Positions 9,131-18,082 are shown, counted from the stretch's first letter. The stretch: DNA of 64,000 nt from Ferrimonas senticii DSM 18821 (GCF_000422665.1 NZ_AUGM01000011.1:1-64000); one strand, 5' to 3'. The notes: a model not told the origin generated them from the sequence alone. Numbers and translations are program-made.

Positions 9131-9325
9131 TTATTGACCGCGCAGGGTCGCGTAGTAGCGACGGATGTGCTCGGACTCTTGGTAGCCTTTGGCGGCAACC
9201 GCAGGGGTCGCGGCCGTTTGTGCTTGTGCTGCTGGGGCGATGGCTACGGCCACAGCGCCTGCTGCAGTGCCTTTGGCCAGCTGCGCTAGGAACTGGCGAC
9301 GAGCCAGAAGTGGTTGTTTGCTCAT
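9131..9325 (-). CDS. fdhX: Small Tat-targeted formate dehydrogenase partner, copy 1
   Basis: A 64-residue protein that is almost entirely a twin-arginine signal (LARRQFLAQLAKGTAAGA) followed by a short tail ending HIRRYYATLRG. It belongs to the family annotated as 'formate dehydrogenase region TAT target', which sits first in Shewanella-type fdh operons. Its biochemical role is not known; a chaperone or assembly function for FdhA is inferred. I chose the ATG at 9325 because an earlier in-frame Met at 9421 would put a non-secretory 32-residue leader before the Tat signal. The paralogue at 14192-14386 shares the RRYYASLRG-type tail but little of the signal region. Confidence 0.85.
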   Translation of the reverse strand: MSKQPLLARRQFLAQLAKGTAAGAVAVAIAPAAQAQTAATPAVAAKGYQESEHIRRYYATLRGQ

Positions 9326-9642
9326 GTTCACTCTTCGCGTTAGCGGTGCTGCCAAGAGGTGGCGGCACCTTGCCGCGCAAGGATCACTTAAATCCACAGG
9401 TGAAAATGTGGCGCTGATCACTACTTATTTGTGGGTAGTGTCACAAAAGTGGGTCAAATCGGGGTGCAAGTGCGGTAAGCGCCCGGTGAAAATGAACATT
9501 TTGTCTGGTTTAGAGAAAAGCTGAGCGCTTTGGCAGGTTGTTACGGGGTGCTCTGGGTAATCCTGTGCAAAATTTACCCTTAAGTGGTTGGCTTTTTAGT
9601 AAAAACACGGCTTTGTGATCGACGTCACTAAAAATCGACCAA
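9326..9642 (-). other. Upstream region of the first fdh operon
   Basis: These 317 bases hold no gene that I can support. They lie between the terminator of the second operon and fdhX of the first. A CRP-like site is seen near the far end (9614-9629). The centre includes GTAGTGTCAC and other short TGTCAC/GTGGGT motifs without clear symmetry. A promoter for the operon is expected here but no convincing -10/-35 pair stands out. Confidence 0.5.
9614..9629. promoter_or_regulatory. CRP-like binding site upstream of fdh operon 1
   Basis: TGTGATCGACGTCACT matches the CRP consensus TGTGA-N6-TCACA at 9 of 10 conserved positions. CRP is a known activator of anaerobic respiration genes in Shewanella. 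The site is about 290 bases upstream of the fdhX start, which is distant for direct activation, so its role is inferred. Confidence 0.4.
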
Positions 9643-9673
9643 CAAAAAAGCCCCAACCGAAGTTGGGGCTTTA
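9643..9673 (-). terminator. Terminator of the second fdh operon
   Basis: Stem AGCCCCAAC/GTTGGGGCT with a short loop, followed by TTTTTTG on the minus strand, about 20 bases past the fdhC copy 2 stop codon. Near-twin of the hairpin at 4407-4433. Confidence 0.9.
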
Positions 9674-9694
9674 GCGATGAAAGTCAGACTGAAA

Positions 9695-10666
9695 TTAGTC
9701 TTTGTATTTCAGTTCGCCTTTGGCTTTGATCTCGTCGTACCACAGATCGTGGTGCTGGATTGCCCAGTTTTCGTCACAGTAGCCGGAAACCATACACTCC
9801 ATACCACCTTCAGACATGATGGTAGCCATGAAGATGTGGATTACTGAGAACATGGTCAGCACGATAGCGATAGCACCGTGGATAACCAGTGCCAGCATGC
9901 TCAGGGTGCGGCTTGGCTCTACCAGATCAGGGAACAGCAGGATCACACCAGTGGCACTGACTACTGCGCCACCGAAAGCGAAGGTCCAGAACCACATCTT
10001 TTCACCGGCGTTGGCAAAGCCCGCGTGCGGGTGCTTGCCTTTGAAAGGACCGAAGTTGATGTAACCACCAACGACCAGGATCCAGCCCAGATCGCACTTC
10101 TCAGGGATCTGGTTCTTCGCCCACTTAACGCTCATCAGCAACCAACCCAGCATGAACGGGATCGCCATGTAGTCGTGGATCGGTTTTGCCAAAGAGGCCA
10201 TCGGTGCGAATACCGCAGTACCCAGCAGTGGCTCGATGATGATTTTGCCAGACAGCAGAGTCAGACCAGTGATGATCAGCAGCAGACATGGGATTGCGCC
10301 CAGCCAGTGGATAAACAGGTCGAACTTGCTCCAGCGGTACACCAGCTTGCCAGAGTAGCCGTCAGACAGCTTAGAGATGCCGTTCACTGCGATAAACACA
10401 ATGAACGCACCGATCATGCCAAACAGCGCCGCGAACATGCCGTAAGACAGGTAGTCATTACGCCAGTCCAGGGTACGCATGTCGTAGCTGTTGATCGCTT
10501 GATCAGCAAAAGGTGCAGTACCAGTGGTGCGCACCTGAGCGCCCTCTTTCAGGGCTTGCCAGACGACTTCGGCTTCATTGCCGGAGGCCGCTGGCACGTT
10601 GCCGGCGATAGCCCAGGTGGAAAACACCAGTGCCATCACAGCCAGTAAAGGCTTCAGCAGTTTCAT
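9695..10666 (-). CDS. fdhC: Formate dehydrogenase gamma subunit (cytochrome b), copy 2
   Basis: A 323-residue paralogue of the subunit at 4476-5447, with the same signal peptide opening MKLLKPLLAV, the same FDLFIHWLGAIP and IHGAIAIVLTMFSVIHIFMA membrane segments, and the same C-terminal tail with HHDLWYDEIKAK. It anchors the enzyme and reduces quinone through b hemes. Most differences from copy 1 are conservative (for example Ile/Leu/Val swaps within helices). The gap to the upstream fdhB is 57 bases and carries a compact 11-bp GC hairpin (10690-10713) instead of the longer dispersed repeat found in operon 1. It is the last gene of operon 2. Confidence 0.93.
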   Translation of the reverse strand: MKLLKPLLAVMALVFSTWAIAGNVPAASGNEAEVVWQALKEGAQVRTTGTAPFADQAINSYDMRTLDWRNDYLSYGMFAALFGMIGAFIVFIAVNGISKLSDGYSGKLVYRWSKFDLFIHWLGAIPCLLLIITGLTLLSGKIIIEPLLGTAVFAPMASLAKPIHDYMAIPFMLGWLLMSVKWAKNQIPEKCDLGWILVVGGYINFGPFKGKHPHAGFANAGEKMWFWTFAFGGAVVSATGVILLFPDLVEPSRTLSMLALVIHGAIAIVLTMFSVIHIFMATIMSEGGMECMVSGYCDENWAIQHHDLWYDEIKAKGELKYKD

Positions 10667-10689
10667 GGATTGTTACTCCAAACCAGTAA

Positions 10690-10713
10690 CTCGGTCCCGC
10701 AAGCGGGACCGAG
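10690..10713. repeat. Perfect GC-rich hairpin between fdhB and fdhC of operon 2
   Basis: CTCGGTCCCG and CGGGACCGAG form a perfect inverted repeat around CAAG. No T tract follows, so a terminator is unlikely. In the mRNA it would separate fdhB from fdhC and could stabilise the upstream message or set subunit ratio. This is inferred from position only. Confidence 0.75.
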
Positions 10714-10723
10714 CATTCAGGAC

Positions 10724-11299
10724 TTACTTATCCCAACCGGCGTTTTTGTGGCCACGGGCCACAACGCGATCACGGAAGATGTCAGACACCATGCCTGCGT
10801 CACCGGCCAGCAGTGCTTTGGTAGAGCACAGCTCGGCGCACATTGGCAGTTTGCCTTCGGCGATACGGTTTGCACCGTATTGCGCTTTCTCTTCAACAGA
10901 GCCCGCTTCGGTGTTTGGACCGCCAGCACAGAAGGTGCACTTGTCCATCTTGCCTTTGGAACCGAACACAGACTTTTTAGGGAACTGTGGGGCGCCGAAT
11001 GGGCAAGCGTACAGGCAGTAACCACAACCGATGCAACGCTCTTTATCGTGCAGCACGATACCGTCTTCGGTTTTGGTGAACACGTTAGCAGGACATACCG
11101 CCATACATGGCGCGTCATCACAGTGCATACACGCAACAGAGATGGAGCGCTCACCTGGTTCACCGTCGTTGATGGTTACCACGCGACGACGCTGGATGCC
11201 CCACTCTAGAGCGGAGCTGTTTTCGTTTTTACACGCTACGACACAACCGTTGCACTCGATGCAGCGCTTGGAATCGCACATAAATTTCATTGTTGCCAT
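10724..11299 (-). CDS. fdhB: Formate dehydrogenase beta subunit (4x[4Fe-4S]), copy 2
   Basis: A 191-residue iron-sulfur subunit with the same four cysteine clusters as copy 1 (CIECNGCVVAC, CMHCDDAPC, CIGCGYCLYAC, CTFC/CAELC). Eleven substitutions separate it from copy 1, all outside the cysteines. It takes electrons from FdhA on the periplasmic side and hands them to the cytochrome b subunit. It lies 12 bases downstream of fdhA copy 2, so the two are surely cotranscribed. Confidence 0.95.
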   Translation of the reverse strand: MATMKFMCDSKRCIECNGCVVACKNENSSALEWGIQRRRVVTINDGEPGERSISVACMHCDDAPCMAVCPANVFTKTEDGIVLHDKERCIGCGYCLYACPFGAPQFPKKSVFGSKGKMDKCTFCAGGPNTEAGSVEEKAQYGANRIAEGKLPMCAELCSTKALLAGDAGMVSDIFRDRVVARGHKNAGWDK

Positions 11300-11311
11300 T
11301 GTGACTTATCC

Positions 11312-14176
11312 TTACGCTTTCTCGATCTGACACAGGGACGCTTTGGTCTCTTGCATCTGAGTTACTGGGTCGTAACCGTAGGTCAACGCGGTGTTGGCGG
11401 ATTCACCAACGGTGTAAGGCTTGCTGCTGATGCCGCCAGACTCTGGGTACACCAGATCCACGCCTTCCATTACGCCAGCGAAGTGGTATGGCATCCAAGT
11501 GGTGCCAGGCTTAACGCGTGGGGTAACCATGGCTTTGATCTTGATGCGGCCGCCTTCAGCGCCTTCCAGCCATACGGTGTCGCCATCACGCAGGCCACGA
11601 TCCGCCGCATCGGCTGGGTTGATCTCAACAAACATCTCTTGTTGCAGTTCTGCCAGCCATGGGTTGGAACGAGATTCCTCACCACCACCTTCGTATTCCA
11701 CCAGACGACCAGAGGTCATGATCAGTGGGTACTTCTTATCCAGGTTGTCGCTGATAACCTTGTCTTGGATAGACTTGTACAGGGTCGGCAGACGGTGTAC
11801 ACGCATATCGTTGTAGGTTGGGTACTCGGCGATCAGATCGCGACGAGAGGTGTACAGCGGCTCACGGTGAACTGGCATTGGATCTGGGAATTCCCAAACC
11901 TTACAACGTGCCTTCGCGTTACCGAACGCGATACAGCCGTGCTTCATGGCTACGCGTACGATGCCGCCGGACAGGTCGGTCTTCCAGTTAGCGCCTTCAG
12001 CAGACACTTTCTCTTCTGCGGTCAGGTCGTCCCACCAGCCCAACTGCTTCAGCATGTCGGCGGTGAATTCTGGGTAACCGTCTTCAAGCTCAGAACCTTT
12101 GGAGAAGGTGCCTTCCGCAAGCAGGTTTTCGCCGTTGTGTTCAACGCCGTAACGAGCACGGAAGTTACCGCCACCTTGCAGCACGTGCTTAGAGGTGTCG
12201 TACAGGATGTGAGTACCTGGGTGCTTCTGCTCTGGGGTACCCCAACATGGCCAAGGCAGACCGTAGGTTTCGCCCTTGAACATGGAACCTTGCGCTTGCA
12301 GGTTCTCGTGGGAGAACTGACCCCAGTTCATGGTGTGTGCTTTCAGACGCTCTGGTGACTGACCGGTCATACCGATGGTCCACATACCGCGGTTGATTTC
12401 GCGGGTTACGTCTTCCACCACTGGCATGGTGCCGTTCACTTTGATGCGCTTGGTGTACTGCTTTTCGAAGCCCAGCTTCTTAGCCAGCATGTACATGATT
12501 TCCAGATCGTTCTTGGATTCGAACAGCGGCTGAACCACTTGCTCACGCCACTGGATAGAACGGCCGGAGTTAGACACGGAACCGGTTGCTTCAAACTGAG
12601 TACAAGCTGGCAGCAGGAACACGTTGTCTTTACGACGGTGCAGTACACCGGCGATGGTTGGGTATGGATCGACAACTACGATGGCGTCCATCTTGTCCAA
12701 CGCTTCACGCTGGTCACGCTGACGGGTACCGGTGTTGATGGACTGACCCCAGAAGAAGCTCATGCGGATGTTGTCGCGCTGAGTCAGGTTCTTCTTGTCT
12801 TCCAGAACGCCGTCGTACCAACGGGAACATGGCATACCAGGAGTGGTTTGTGGCTTCTTACCCAGGTATTCACCTTGGTCGAAACGGCCGTTAACCCAGT
12901 TGGTGTCCAGATCCCAAACGTTACACCAGTGCTTCCACGCACCGGTAGTCAGACCGTAGTAGCCTGGCAGGGTGTCGAACAGCAGACCCAAGTCGGTTGC
13001 TGCCTGTACGTTATCGTGGCCACGGAAAATGTTGGTACCGCCACCAGATTTACCCATGTTGCCCAGCGCCAGCTGCAGGATGGAGTAAGCACGGGTGTTG
13101 GCGTTACCAACGGTGTGCTGAGTACCACCCATACACCAGATCACGGTGCCTGGACGGTTTTCGTGCATCATCTTAGCGGCGGTGTAGATGTCTTCTTCAG
13201 ACACTTCACAAACGCGAGCGGCTTCGGCCAGAGTCCAGTGAGCAGCTTCTTTCTTGATGTCTTCCATGCCCCACGCGCGGGAATCGATAAACGCTTGGTC
13301 TTGCCAGCCGTTTTCGAAGATCACGTTCAGCATGCCGTACATAAATGGAATGTCGGTACCGGAACGGATCGCTACGTGGTGGTCAGAGTGCGCCGCAGTG
13401 CGGGAGAAACGTGGATCGATACAGATCAGTTTCGCGCCGCGCTCTTTAGCAGTCAGGATGTGCTGCATCGCTACTGGGTGAGCTTCAGCCGGGTTAGCAC
13501 CGATGAAGAAGATCGCCTTAGCGTGACGCACGTCGTTGAAGGAGTTGGTCATCGCACCGTAACCCCAGGTGTTGGCTACACCGGCTACCGTGGTGGAGTG
13601 ACAGATACGCGCAGAGTGGTCAACGTTGTTGGTACCCCACATGGCCGCAAATTTACGGTACATGTAGCAACCTTCGTTGGAGAACTTAGCGGAACCCATG
13701 AAGTACACGGAATCTGGACCAGACTCTTCGCGGATCTTCAGCATCAGATCGCCAACCTGGTTGATCGCGTCATCCCAGCTCAGTTTCTTCCACTTACCGC
13801 CTTCCAGCTTCATTGGGTATTTGATGCGCTTGATAGAGTGGCCATGCTCACGTAGGCCGGCACCTTTTGCACAGTGGCCGCCACGGTTGAAGGGATGGTC
13901 GAAGGCCGGCTCTTGTCCAGTCCATACGCCGTTCTGAACTTCAGCGTATAGACCACAGCCTACCGCACAGCCAGAACAGATGGTGCGCTTGATTTCAGTT
14001 GGTGCGTTTGGATCCACTTGCACGGTGGCCGCTTCTGCTTTACGCATCATGCCAGTGCCCAGCATGGATGCCGCAGCGATACCACCGGTGGTTACACCAG
14101 CGTTTTTCAAAAACTGACGGCGGTTCAGGCCCAGGCCTTCCGCTTGCACCGCAGTGGTGTTACGAGTCAATTTCAT
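11312..14176 (-). CDS. fdhA: Formate dehydrogenase catalytic alpha subunit, copy 2 (Cys type)
   Basis: A 954-residue molybdopterin-dependent formate oxidase, equal in length and highly similar to copy 1. The Tat signal (NRRQFLK) has the same position, the [4Fe-4S] cysteines are Cys67, 70, 74 and 102, and the metal-ligand residue is Cys192-His193 in SARICHSTTVAG. The N-terminal 15 residues, a segment near residues 670-690 (NLQAQGSMFKGETYG against DLSAIGSEFAGETYG) and scattered surface positions differ most. Tandem duplication with later divergence is the simplest explanation. Shewanella also carries two neighbouring fdh operons of this kind. The upstream region holds an FNR-like site, missing from operon 1, suggesting that the two copies answer to different signals. 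Confidence 0.96.
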   Translation of the reverse strand: MKLTRNTTAVQAEGLGLNRRQFLKNAGVTTGGIAAASMLGTGMMRKAEAATVQVDPNAPTEIKRTICSGCAVGCGLYAEVQNGVWTGQEPAFDHPFNRGGHCAKGAGLREHGHSIKRIKYPMKLEGGKWKKLSWDDAINQVGDLMLKIREESGPDSVYFMGSAKFSNEGCYMYRKFAAMWGTNNVDHSARICHSTTVAGVANTWGYGAMTNSFNDVRHAKAIFFIGANPAEAHPVAMQHILTAKERGAKLICIDPRFSRTAAHSDHHVAIRSGTDIPFMYGMLNVIFENGWQDQAFIDSRAWGMEDIKKEAAHWTLAEAARVCEVSEEDIYTAAKMMHENRPGTVIWCMGGTQHTVGNANTRAYSILQLALGNMGKSGGGTNIFRGHDNVQAATDLGLLFDTLPGYYGLTTGAWKHWCNVWDLDTNWVNGRFDQGEYLGKKPQTTPGMPCSRWYDGVLEDKKNLTQRDNIRMSFFWGQSINTGTRQRDQREALDKMDAIVVVDPYPTIAGVLHRRKDNVFLLPACTQFEATGSVSNSGRSIQWREQVVQPLFESKNDLEIMYMLAKKLGFEKQYTKRIKVNGTMPVVEDVTREINRGMWTIGMTGQSPERLKAHTMNWGQFSHENLQAQGSMFKGETYGLPWPCWGTPEQKHPGTHILYDTSKHVLQGGGNFRARYGVEHNGENLLAEGTFSKGSELEDGYPEFTADMLKQLGWWDDLTAEEKVSAEGANWKTDLSGGIVRVAMKHGCIAFGNAKARCKVWEFPDPMPVHREPLYTSRRDLIAEYPTYNDMRVHRLPTLYKSIQDKVISDNLDKKYPLIMTSGRLVEYEGGGEESRSNPWLAELQQEMFVEINPADAADRGLRDGDTVWLEGAEGGRIKIKAMVTPRVKPGTTWMPYHFAGVMEGVDLVYPESGGISSKPYTVGESANTALTYGYDPVTQMQETKASLCQIEKA

Positions 14177-14191
14177 TTAACAGATGCTCCG

Positions 14192-14386
14192 TTATAGGCC
14201 ACGTAGGGACGCGTAGTAGCGACGAACGTGGTCGGTTTCGCGGTAGTTGGTGTCGGCTTCAGCCGCTTTGCCTTCAGAGGCCAGCGCTGGCGTTGCAACT
14301 GCTGCGACAGCAGTAGCCGCGATTGGGGCAGCAACCAGCATTTTCAGCAGGTCACGACGATCGCGAGCAGGGGTATTGGATTTCAT
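14192..14386 (-). CDS. fdhX: Small Tat-targeted formate dehydrogenase partner, copy 2
   Basis: A 64-residue protein with a twin-arginine-like signal (DRRDLLKMLVAAPIAATAVA) and a tail DHVRRYYASLRG matching the family of Tat targets that head formate dehydrogenase operons. It has diverged from copy 1 in the signal region but keeps the RRYY tail, which implies the tail is the functional part. It lies 15 bases upstream of fdhA copy 2 and is the first gene of operon 2. Function is inferred from context. Confidence 0.83.
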   Translation of the reverse strand: MKSNTPARDRRDLLKMLVAAPIAATAVAAVATPALASEGKAAEADTNYRETDHVRRYYASLRGL

Positions 14387-14562
14387 CGGATCTCCCAGGG
14401 ATACCTGACGTTGTTTTGATTATTTATGCCTTTAATTGCATAAATAGCCGCTTTAAAGCTCACGCTGTTGCTGAGCATTAATGCCATTGTCCATGCTGGT
14501 CGGAGCTGAAATGTGATCGAGGTCGGTGTTTGCGGGGGGCTAGCGGTAAAGAAGTGACAAAG

Positions 14563-14576
14563 GTGATCAGGATCAA
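14563..14576 (-). promoter_or_regulatory. FNR-type binding site upstream of fdh operon 2
   Basis: Read on the minus strand the site is TTGATCCTGATCAC, matching FNR consensus TTGAT-N4-ATCAA at 9 of 10 conserved positions. FNR (EtrA in Shewanella) controls genes of anaerobic respiration. The site is about 180 bases upstream of the fdhX start. No equivalent is seen upstream of operon 1. Confidence 0.45.
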
Positions 14577-14862
14577 CAAGCGCTAATTGTCGCTCTCATG
14601 TTGCCGTCATCTTTTTCTGTTATCGGTGAATAACGGGAAATTTTGTCATAGACGACCGCAATATGAGTGAGACAGTTTGGTCGCTGTTGCCGGTTTTTAT
14701 TGCGGTGGCTGTCGCCTGATTGGTGTTACGGTGAGAAAAAAGTGTCACTACCTAATTAGTAGCGATTTGGTTGCGGTCTGCTTGGCGCGCTTGAGTCAAT
14801 TTGACCCGAAGTCGATAGCAACCGCGATCAGTCAATGCGACTGGTTCGCAAATCGAACCGGC

Positions 14863-14905
14863 ATACCCCATTGGTGGCAAATTTAAACCGCCGCCAATGG
14901 GGTAT
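14863..14905. repeat. 16-bp inverted repeat downstream of glnG
   Basis: ATACCCCATTGGTGGC (14863-14878) pairs with GCCGCCAATGGGGTAT (14890-14905) with one G-T wobble around an 11-base loop. It lies 26 bases past the glnG stop codon. There is no T tract, so it is either a Rho-dependent 3' end protector or a small mobile palindrome. It is unrelated to the dispersed 85-bp family. Confidence 0.75.
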
Positions 14906-14930
14906 CGCCAATATTCAAGCTTTTGCTTAG

Positions 14931-16331
14931 TTATGCATTTAGATCCAGTTCTTTCAGTTTCCGGGTTAGGGTGTTGCGTCCCCAACCGAGTAACTTGGCG
15001 GCGTCTTGCTTATGGCCGCCACTGTGGCGCAGTGCCACCTGCAGCATGGTGCGTTCAAAGGCCGGCAGTGCTTGCTTGAGCAGGTTGTTGTCGCCATTGG
15101 CGAGGGTTTGCTCCATCCAGTTGGCCAGTTCACGGGTCCAATCGGGATTGTCGTCACCGATGCCGCCACCTGGGGCGGTAACGATCTCTGGCGGCAGATC
15201 TTGTCGCAGGATCTCTTGCCCAGAAGCCATCACCGTCATCCAGCGACAGGCGTTCTCCAGTTGCCGAACGTTACCGGGCCAACTAAAGCGCTGTAGGATC
15301 TGCATCGCTTCGTCGCTGACGCGTTTGGGCTCGCCGCCAAGTTCCTTGGCAGCGCTGCGCAGGAAGTGGTGGGTTAGCGCTGGAATGTCTTCATTGCGCT
15401 CGCACAGCGGCGGCAGCTTAATCCGAATCACGTTAAGGCGATGGAATAGGTCTTCGCGAAACTCGCCGGCTTTGACTCGCGCTTCCAGATTTTGGTGGGT
15501 GGCGGCGACGATCCGCACATCCACCTTAACCGGCGAATGGCCGCCAACGCGGTAGAACTGGCCGTCGGCGAGCACCCGCAGCAGTCGCGTTTGCACCTCC
15601 AGCGGCATATCGCCAATTTCATCCAGAAACAGGGTGCCGCCGTTGGCTTGTTCAAAGCGGCCAGTGCGCTGGCCACCGGCGCCGGTAAAGGCGCCTTTCT
15701 CGTGGCCAAACAGCTCGGATTCGATCAGCTCTTTGGGGATGGCGGCCATATTCAGGGCGATAAACGGGTGCTCTGCCCGCGGGCTGTGCTTGTGTAGAGC
15801 GCTGGCGACCAGCTCTTTACCGGTGCCGGACTCGCCGTTGATCAACACGCTAATGCTCGAACGTGCCAACCGACCGATGGCGCGAAACACCTCTTGCATC
15901 GCCGGCGCTTCACCGATGATCTCTGGCAGTTTCGCCGGGGTTTGGCGTTTTTTTGGCTGCTTGGCGATGCTGTGCTCGATGGCGCGGCGGATCAGCGCCA
16001 ACGCTTCATCAATATCAAATGGCTTCGGCAGGTATTCAAACGCCCCTGCTTGGTAAGCGCCGACGGCGCTGTCCAGATCCGAGTGGGCGGTCATGATGAT
16101 CACCGGCAGATCCGGCTGGGTTTGCTTGATCCGCTGCAGCAGGGTGAGGCCATCGGTGCCCGGCATCCGAATATCCGAGATGATCACCTGCGGCTGATCG
16201 GTCAGCAAGGCTTCGGCCAGTGAATCGGCGGCGGCAAAGCTGGCGCTGCTGATGGCGGCGCGTTTTAGGGCGCGTTCTAACACCCAGCGAATGGAGCTGT
16301 CGTCATCCAAAATCCAAACTTGTTCGCTCAT
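14931..16331 (-). CDS. glnG: Nitrogen regulation response regulator NtrC
   Basis: A 466-residue sigma-54-dependent activator. The receiver domain has phosphoacceptor Asp53 ([10 protein letters not shown]). The AAA+ domain has a Walker A GESGTGKE at residues 166-173 and the sigma-54-contacting GAFTGA loop at 213-218. A Fis-type helix-turn-helix ends the protein (about 440-464: [22 protein letters not shown]). Phosphorylated by GlnL under nitrogen limitation, it activates glnA and other nitrogen genes. It overlaps glnL by 4 bases (ATGA), so the two are translationally coupled. Predicted NtrC operators are seen before glnL (17410-17445) and before glnA (19827-19877), implying feedback control. 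Confidence 0.97.
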   Translation of the reverse strand: MSEQVWILDDDSSIRWVLERALKRAAISSASFAAADSLAEALLTDQPQVIISDIRMPGTDGLTLLQRIKQTQPDLPVIIMTAHSDLDSAVGAYQAGAFEYLPKPFDIDEALALIRRAIEHSIAKQPKKRQTPAKLPEIIGEAPAMQEVFRAIGRLARSSISVLINGESGTGKELVASALHKHSPRAEHPFIALNMAAIPKELIESELFGHEKGAFTGAGGQRTGRFEQANGGTLFLDEIGDMPLEVQTRLLRVLADGQFYRVGGHSPVKVDVRIVAATHQNLEARVKAGEFREDLFHRLNVIRIKLPPLCERNEDIPALTHHFLRSAAKELGGEPKRVSDEAMQILQRFSWPGNVRQLENACRWMTVMASGQEILRQDLPPEIVTAPGGGIGDDNPDWTRELANWMEQTLANGDNNLLKQALPAFERTMLQVALRHSGGHKQDAAKLLGWGRNTLTRKLKELDLNA

Positions 16332-17383
16332 GCAGCAGGTGCCTCCGATTGCAGGTTAAGGGGCAGATAGATAATAAATTCGGTATGACCCGGCCAACTG
16401 TCAACGTCGATCCGACCTTGATGCTGGGCGACGATGTTTTGGGCGATCGACAAGCCTAAGCCGCTGCCATCGGCTTTGTTGGTGACCATCGGGTAGAACA
16501 GCGTATCGCGTACCTCGGCGGCGATCCCGGGGCCATCGTCGATGATGCTGATGGTCATCACTCGGCGGTGGCGTTGACCGTTAATGGTCATGCTGCCGTG
16601 GGTGCGGGTTTTTAGGGTTAGCTTGCCCTGTTGTTGCATCGCCTGACAGCCATTGCGGCAGATGTTCAGCAGCGCTTGTTCGAGCTGATCGGTGTCCAGC
16701 GTAAAGTCGGGGATCGACGGATCGTAATCGCGCTCAATCTGAATGCCGTTGTGACTTTCCAGCTGACATAACTGGGCGCAGGATTCCAGCAACCGATGGA
16801 CGTTGGTGGTGGCGCGTTTGCCCGGATATTGTGGCCCCAACAAGCGATCGACCAAGGCCCGCAAGCGGTCGGATTGCTCGATGATGATCTGGGTGAATTC
16901 GGTCAGTTCACTGTCTTCCAGTTCCATCTGCAGCAGTTGGGCCGCGCCGCGCAAACCGCCAAGGGGGTTTTTGATCTCATGGGCTAAGCCGCGCACCAAT
17001 AATTGGGCGGCGTGGTGTTGGGCATATTGTTGTAGCTCTTGGCTGATCCGCTGCTGCTGATCGATGGCTCGGGCTTCAATCACTCGGCAGTCATCCGGCA
17101 GTGGGCTGACGGTCAGATCGATGGTGTGGTGTTGGCCATCTAAGGTGGCTAATGACAGCGCATACAGGGTTTGCCCTTGGTTGCTACTGAGGGCGCTGTT
17201 AAGGGTGTGCGCGTCGGCAGACAGATGCTGATACAGCTCGGCCAGGGTGCAACCGAGCAGACGCCGATGACCCAGCCCCAGCAGTTGCTCAGCAGCGCTG
17301 TTGGCATAGGCCACCTGACGACTGGCATCGAGTACCAGTATCGCGGTGGCTAGGTGGTCGGCAATGGGGCCTGTGATCGCCAT
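16328..17383 (-). CDS. glnL: Nitrogen regulation sensor kinase NtrB
   Basis: A 351-residue cytoplasmic histidine kinase with an N-terminal PAS domain (about residues 10-110), a phosphoacceptor His135 in RGLAHEIKNPLGG, and an ATPase domain with an N box (NICRNGCQAM), DDGPGI and GSGLGLSIAQNI. In the family it phosphorylates NtrC when PII is uridylylated and reverses this when nitrogen is plentiful. There is no membrane segment, as expected for GlnL. It precedes and overlaps glnG. An NtrC operator pair is located 27-62 bases upstream of its start, so it can be transcribed apart from glnA. Confidence 0.97.
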   Translation of the reverse strand: MAITGPIADHLATAILVLDASRQVAYANSAAEQLLGLGHRRLLGCTLAELYQHLSADAHTLNSALSSNQGQTLYALSLATLDGQHHTIDLTVSPLPDDCRVIEARAIDQQQRISQELQQYAQHHAAQLLVRGLAHEIKNPLGGLRGAAQLLQMELEDSELTEFTQIIIEQSDRLRALVDRLLGPQYPGKRATTNVHRLLESCAQLCQLESHNGIQIERDYDPSIPDFTLDTDQLEQALLNICRNGCQAMQQQGKLTLKTRTHGSMTINGQRHRRVMTISIIDDGPGIAAEVRDTLFYPMVTNKADGSGLGLSIAQNIVAQHQGRIDVDSWPGHTEFIIYLPLNLQSEAPAA

Positions 17384-17409
17384 GGTGATGTCCTAACTGC
17401 ACGGTAATG

Positions 17410-17445
17410 TTGCACCACCTTAGTGATTGCACCGATTTGGTGCAA
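17410..17445. promoter_or_regulatory. NtrC operator pair upstream of glnL
   Basis: TTGCACCGATTTGGTGCAA at 17427-17445 is a perfect palindrome matching the NtrC consensus TGCACC-N5-GGTGCA. A second, weaker site begins at 17410 (TTGCACCACCTTAGTGATT). In E. coli NtrC sites at this position repress glnL transcription. Confidence 0.8.
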
Positions 17446-17450
17446 TGGTT

Positions 17451-18002
17451 TTATTGGCTGATAGGCATTACCCCGCCATTGGGCGGAGCTGGCCGTGGAA
17501 ACAGCGCAGAATGGCGGTGCATAAAGAAGGTTCTATTTGGACTAGATGCAAGGACTTTGCCGTTTTTATCAACCACTTTGACTTGCAGTTGATGCTCGCC
17601 GCGTTGGATATCGTCGATAGCAAAATTACCGCCGCCGCCAAGGGTGCGCAGCACTTTGCCATCCACCAGCAGTTGCAAGCGGTGGAAGCTGGCGAGTTCA
17701 GGAGTGACCGCAATCGCCACCTGCAGTTGGCCGTTGTTGTCGCGGATGGTGGCATCAGCCGCAGGGCTGGCGATCTGCAGTTGATAGCGCTCTTCGGCTT
17801 CGGTGTTGCCAGAGCGGCGTGGTGATGGCGTTGGGCTTGCCATCTCGATGGTACTGGAGCTTTTGGGAACCACTTTTTCCGATTTGACCGAGGTGTCAGG
17901 GCGGTCGCTGTAATGCACCTTGCCGTCTTTATCGACCCAACGATAGATCTCGGCGTGACTGGCGCTGACCCACAGCAACAACAGCAGCGGTAATAGTTTC
18001 AT
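17451..18002 (-). CDS. DUF4124 domain protein, exported
   Basis: A 183-residue exported protein with a signal peptide (residues 1-17, ending SHA) and a DUF4124 motif directly after it (EIYRWVDKDGKVHYSDRP). The C-terminal region looks beta-rich (LQIASPAADATIRDNNG) and Ig-like. The function of DUF4124 proteins is not known. Its position between glnA and glnL is also seen in Shewanella genomes, so it may be a passive passenger of the nitrogen cluster. A strong terminator at 18053-18082 separates it from glnA, so it needs its own promoter just upstream of 18002. Confidence 0.8.
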   Translation of the reverse strand: MKLLPLLLLLWVSASHAEIYRWVDKDGKVHYSDRPDTSVKSEKVVPKSSSTIEMASPTPSPRRSGNTEAEERYQLQIASPAADATIRDNNGQLQVAIAVTPELASFHRLQLLVDGKVLRTLGGGGNFAIDDIQRGEHQLQVKVVDKNGKVLASSPNRTFFMHRHSALFPRPAPPNGGVMPISQ

Positions 18003-18052
18003 GAAGGCATCCGATGCAGAAAATATGTACAGAGTGTAGGGCTTTGACAGGC

Positions 18053-18082
18053 GAAAAAAAACCCACTCAAACTGAGTGGGTT
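18053..18082 (-). terminator. Strong Rho-independent terminator of glnA
   Basis: AACCCACTCA/TGAGTGGGTT stem with a three-base loop followed by eight T residues on the minus strand. It lies 200 bases past the glnA stop codon, which leaves an unusually long 3' untranslated region. Confidence 0.93.

Larger units (their letters stand above)
14387..14930. other. Intergenic region between fdh operon 2 and glnG
   Basis: These 544 bases hold no gene that I can support. The fdh side (14387-14600) contains a TGTGATCGAGGTCGG half-CRP-like motif near 14511 and an FNR-like site at 14563-14576. The glnG side has two inverted repeats: a small GGTTCG/CGAACC hairpin at about 14843-14860 and a long one at 14863-14905. 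The middle (14600-14840) shows nothing I recognise. Confidence 0.6.

Noticed and set aside
6251-14176. Possible selenocysteine in the formate dehydrogenase alpha subunits
   Set aside because: The position is a Cys codon in both copies, with no in-frame TGA and no SECIS-like hairpin.
14843-14860. GGTTCG-CAAAT-CGAACC hairpin considered as a tRNA T-arm
   Set aside because: No acceptor, D or anticodon arm can be folded around it.
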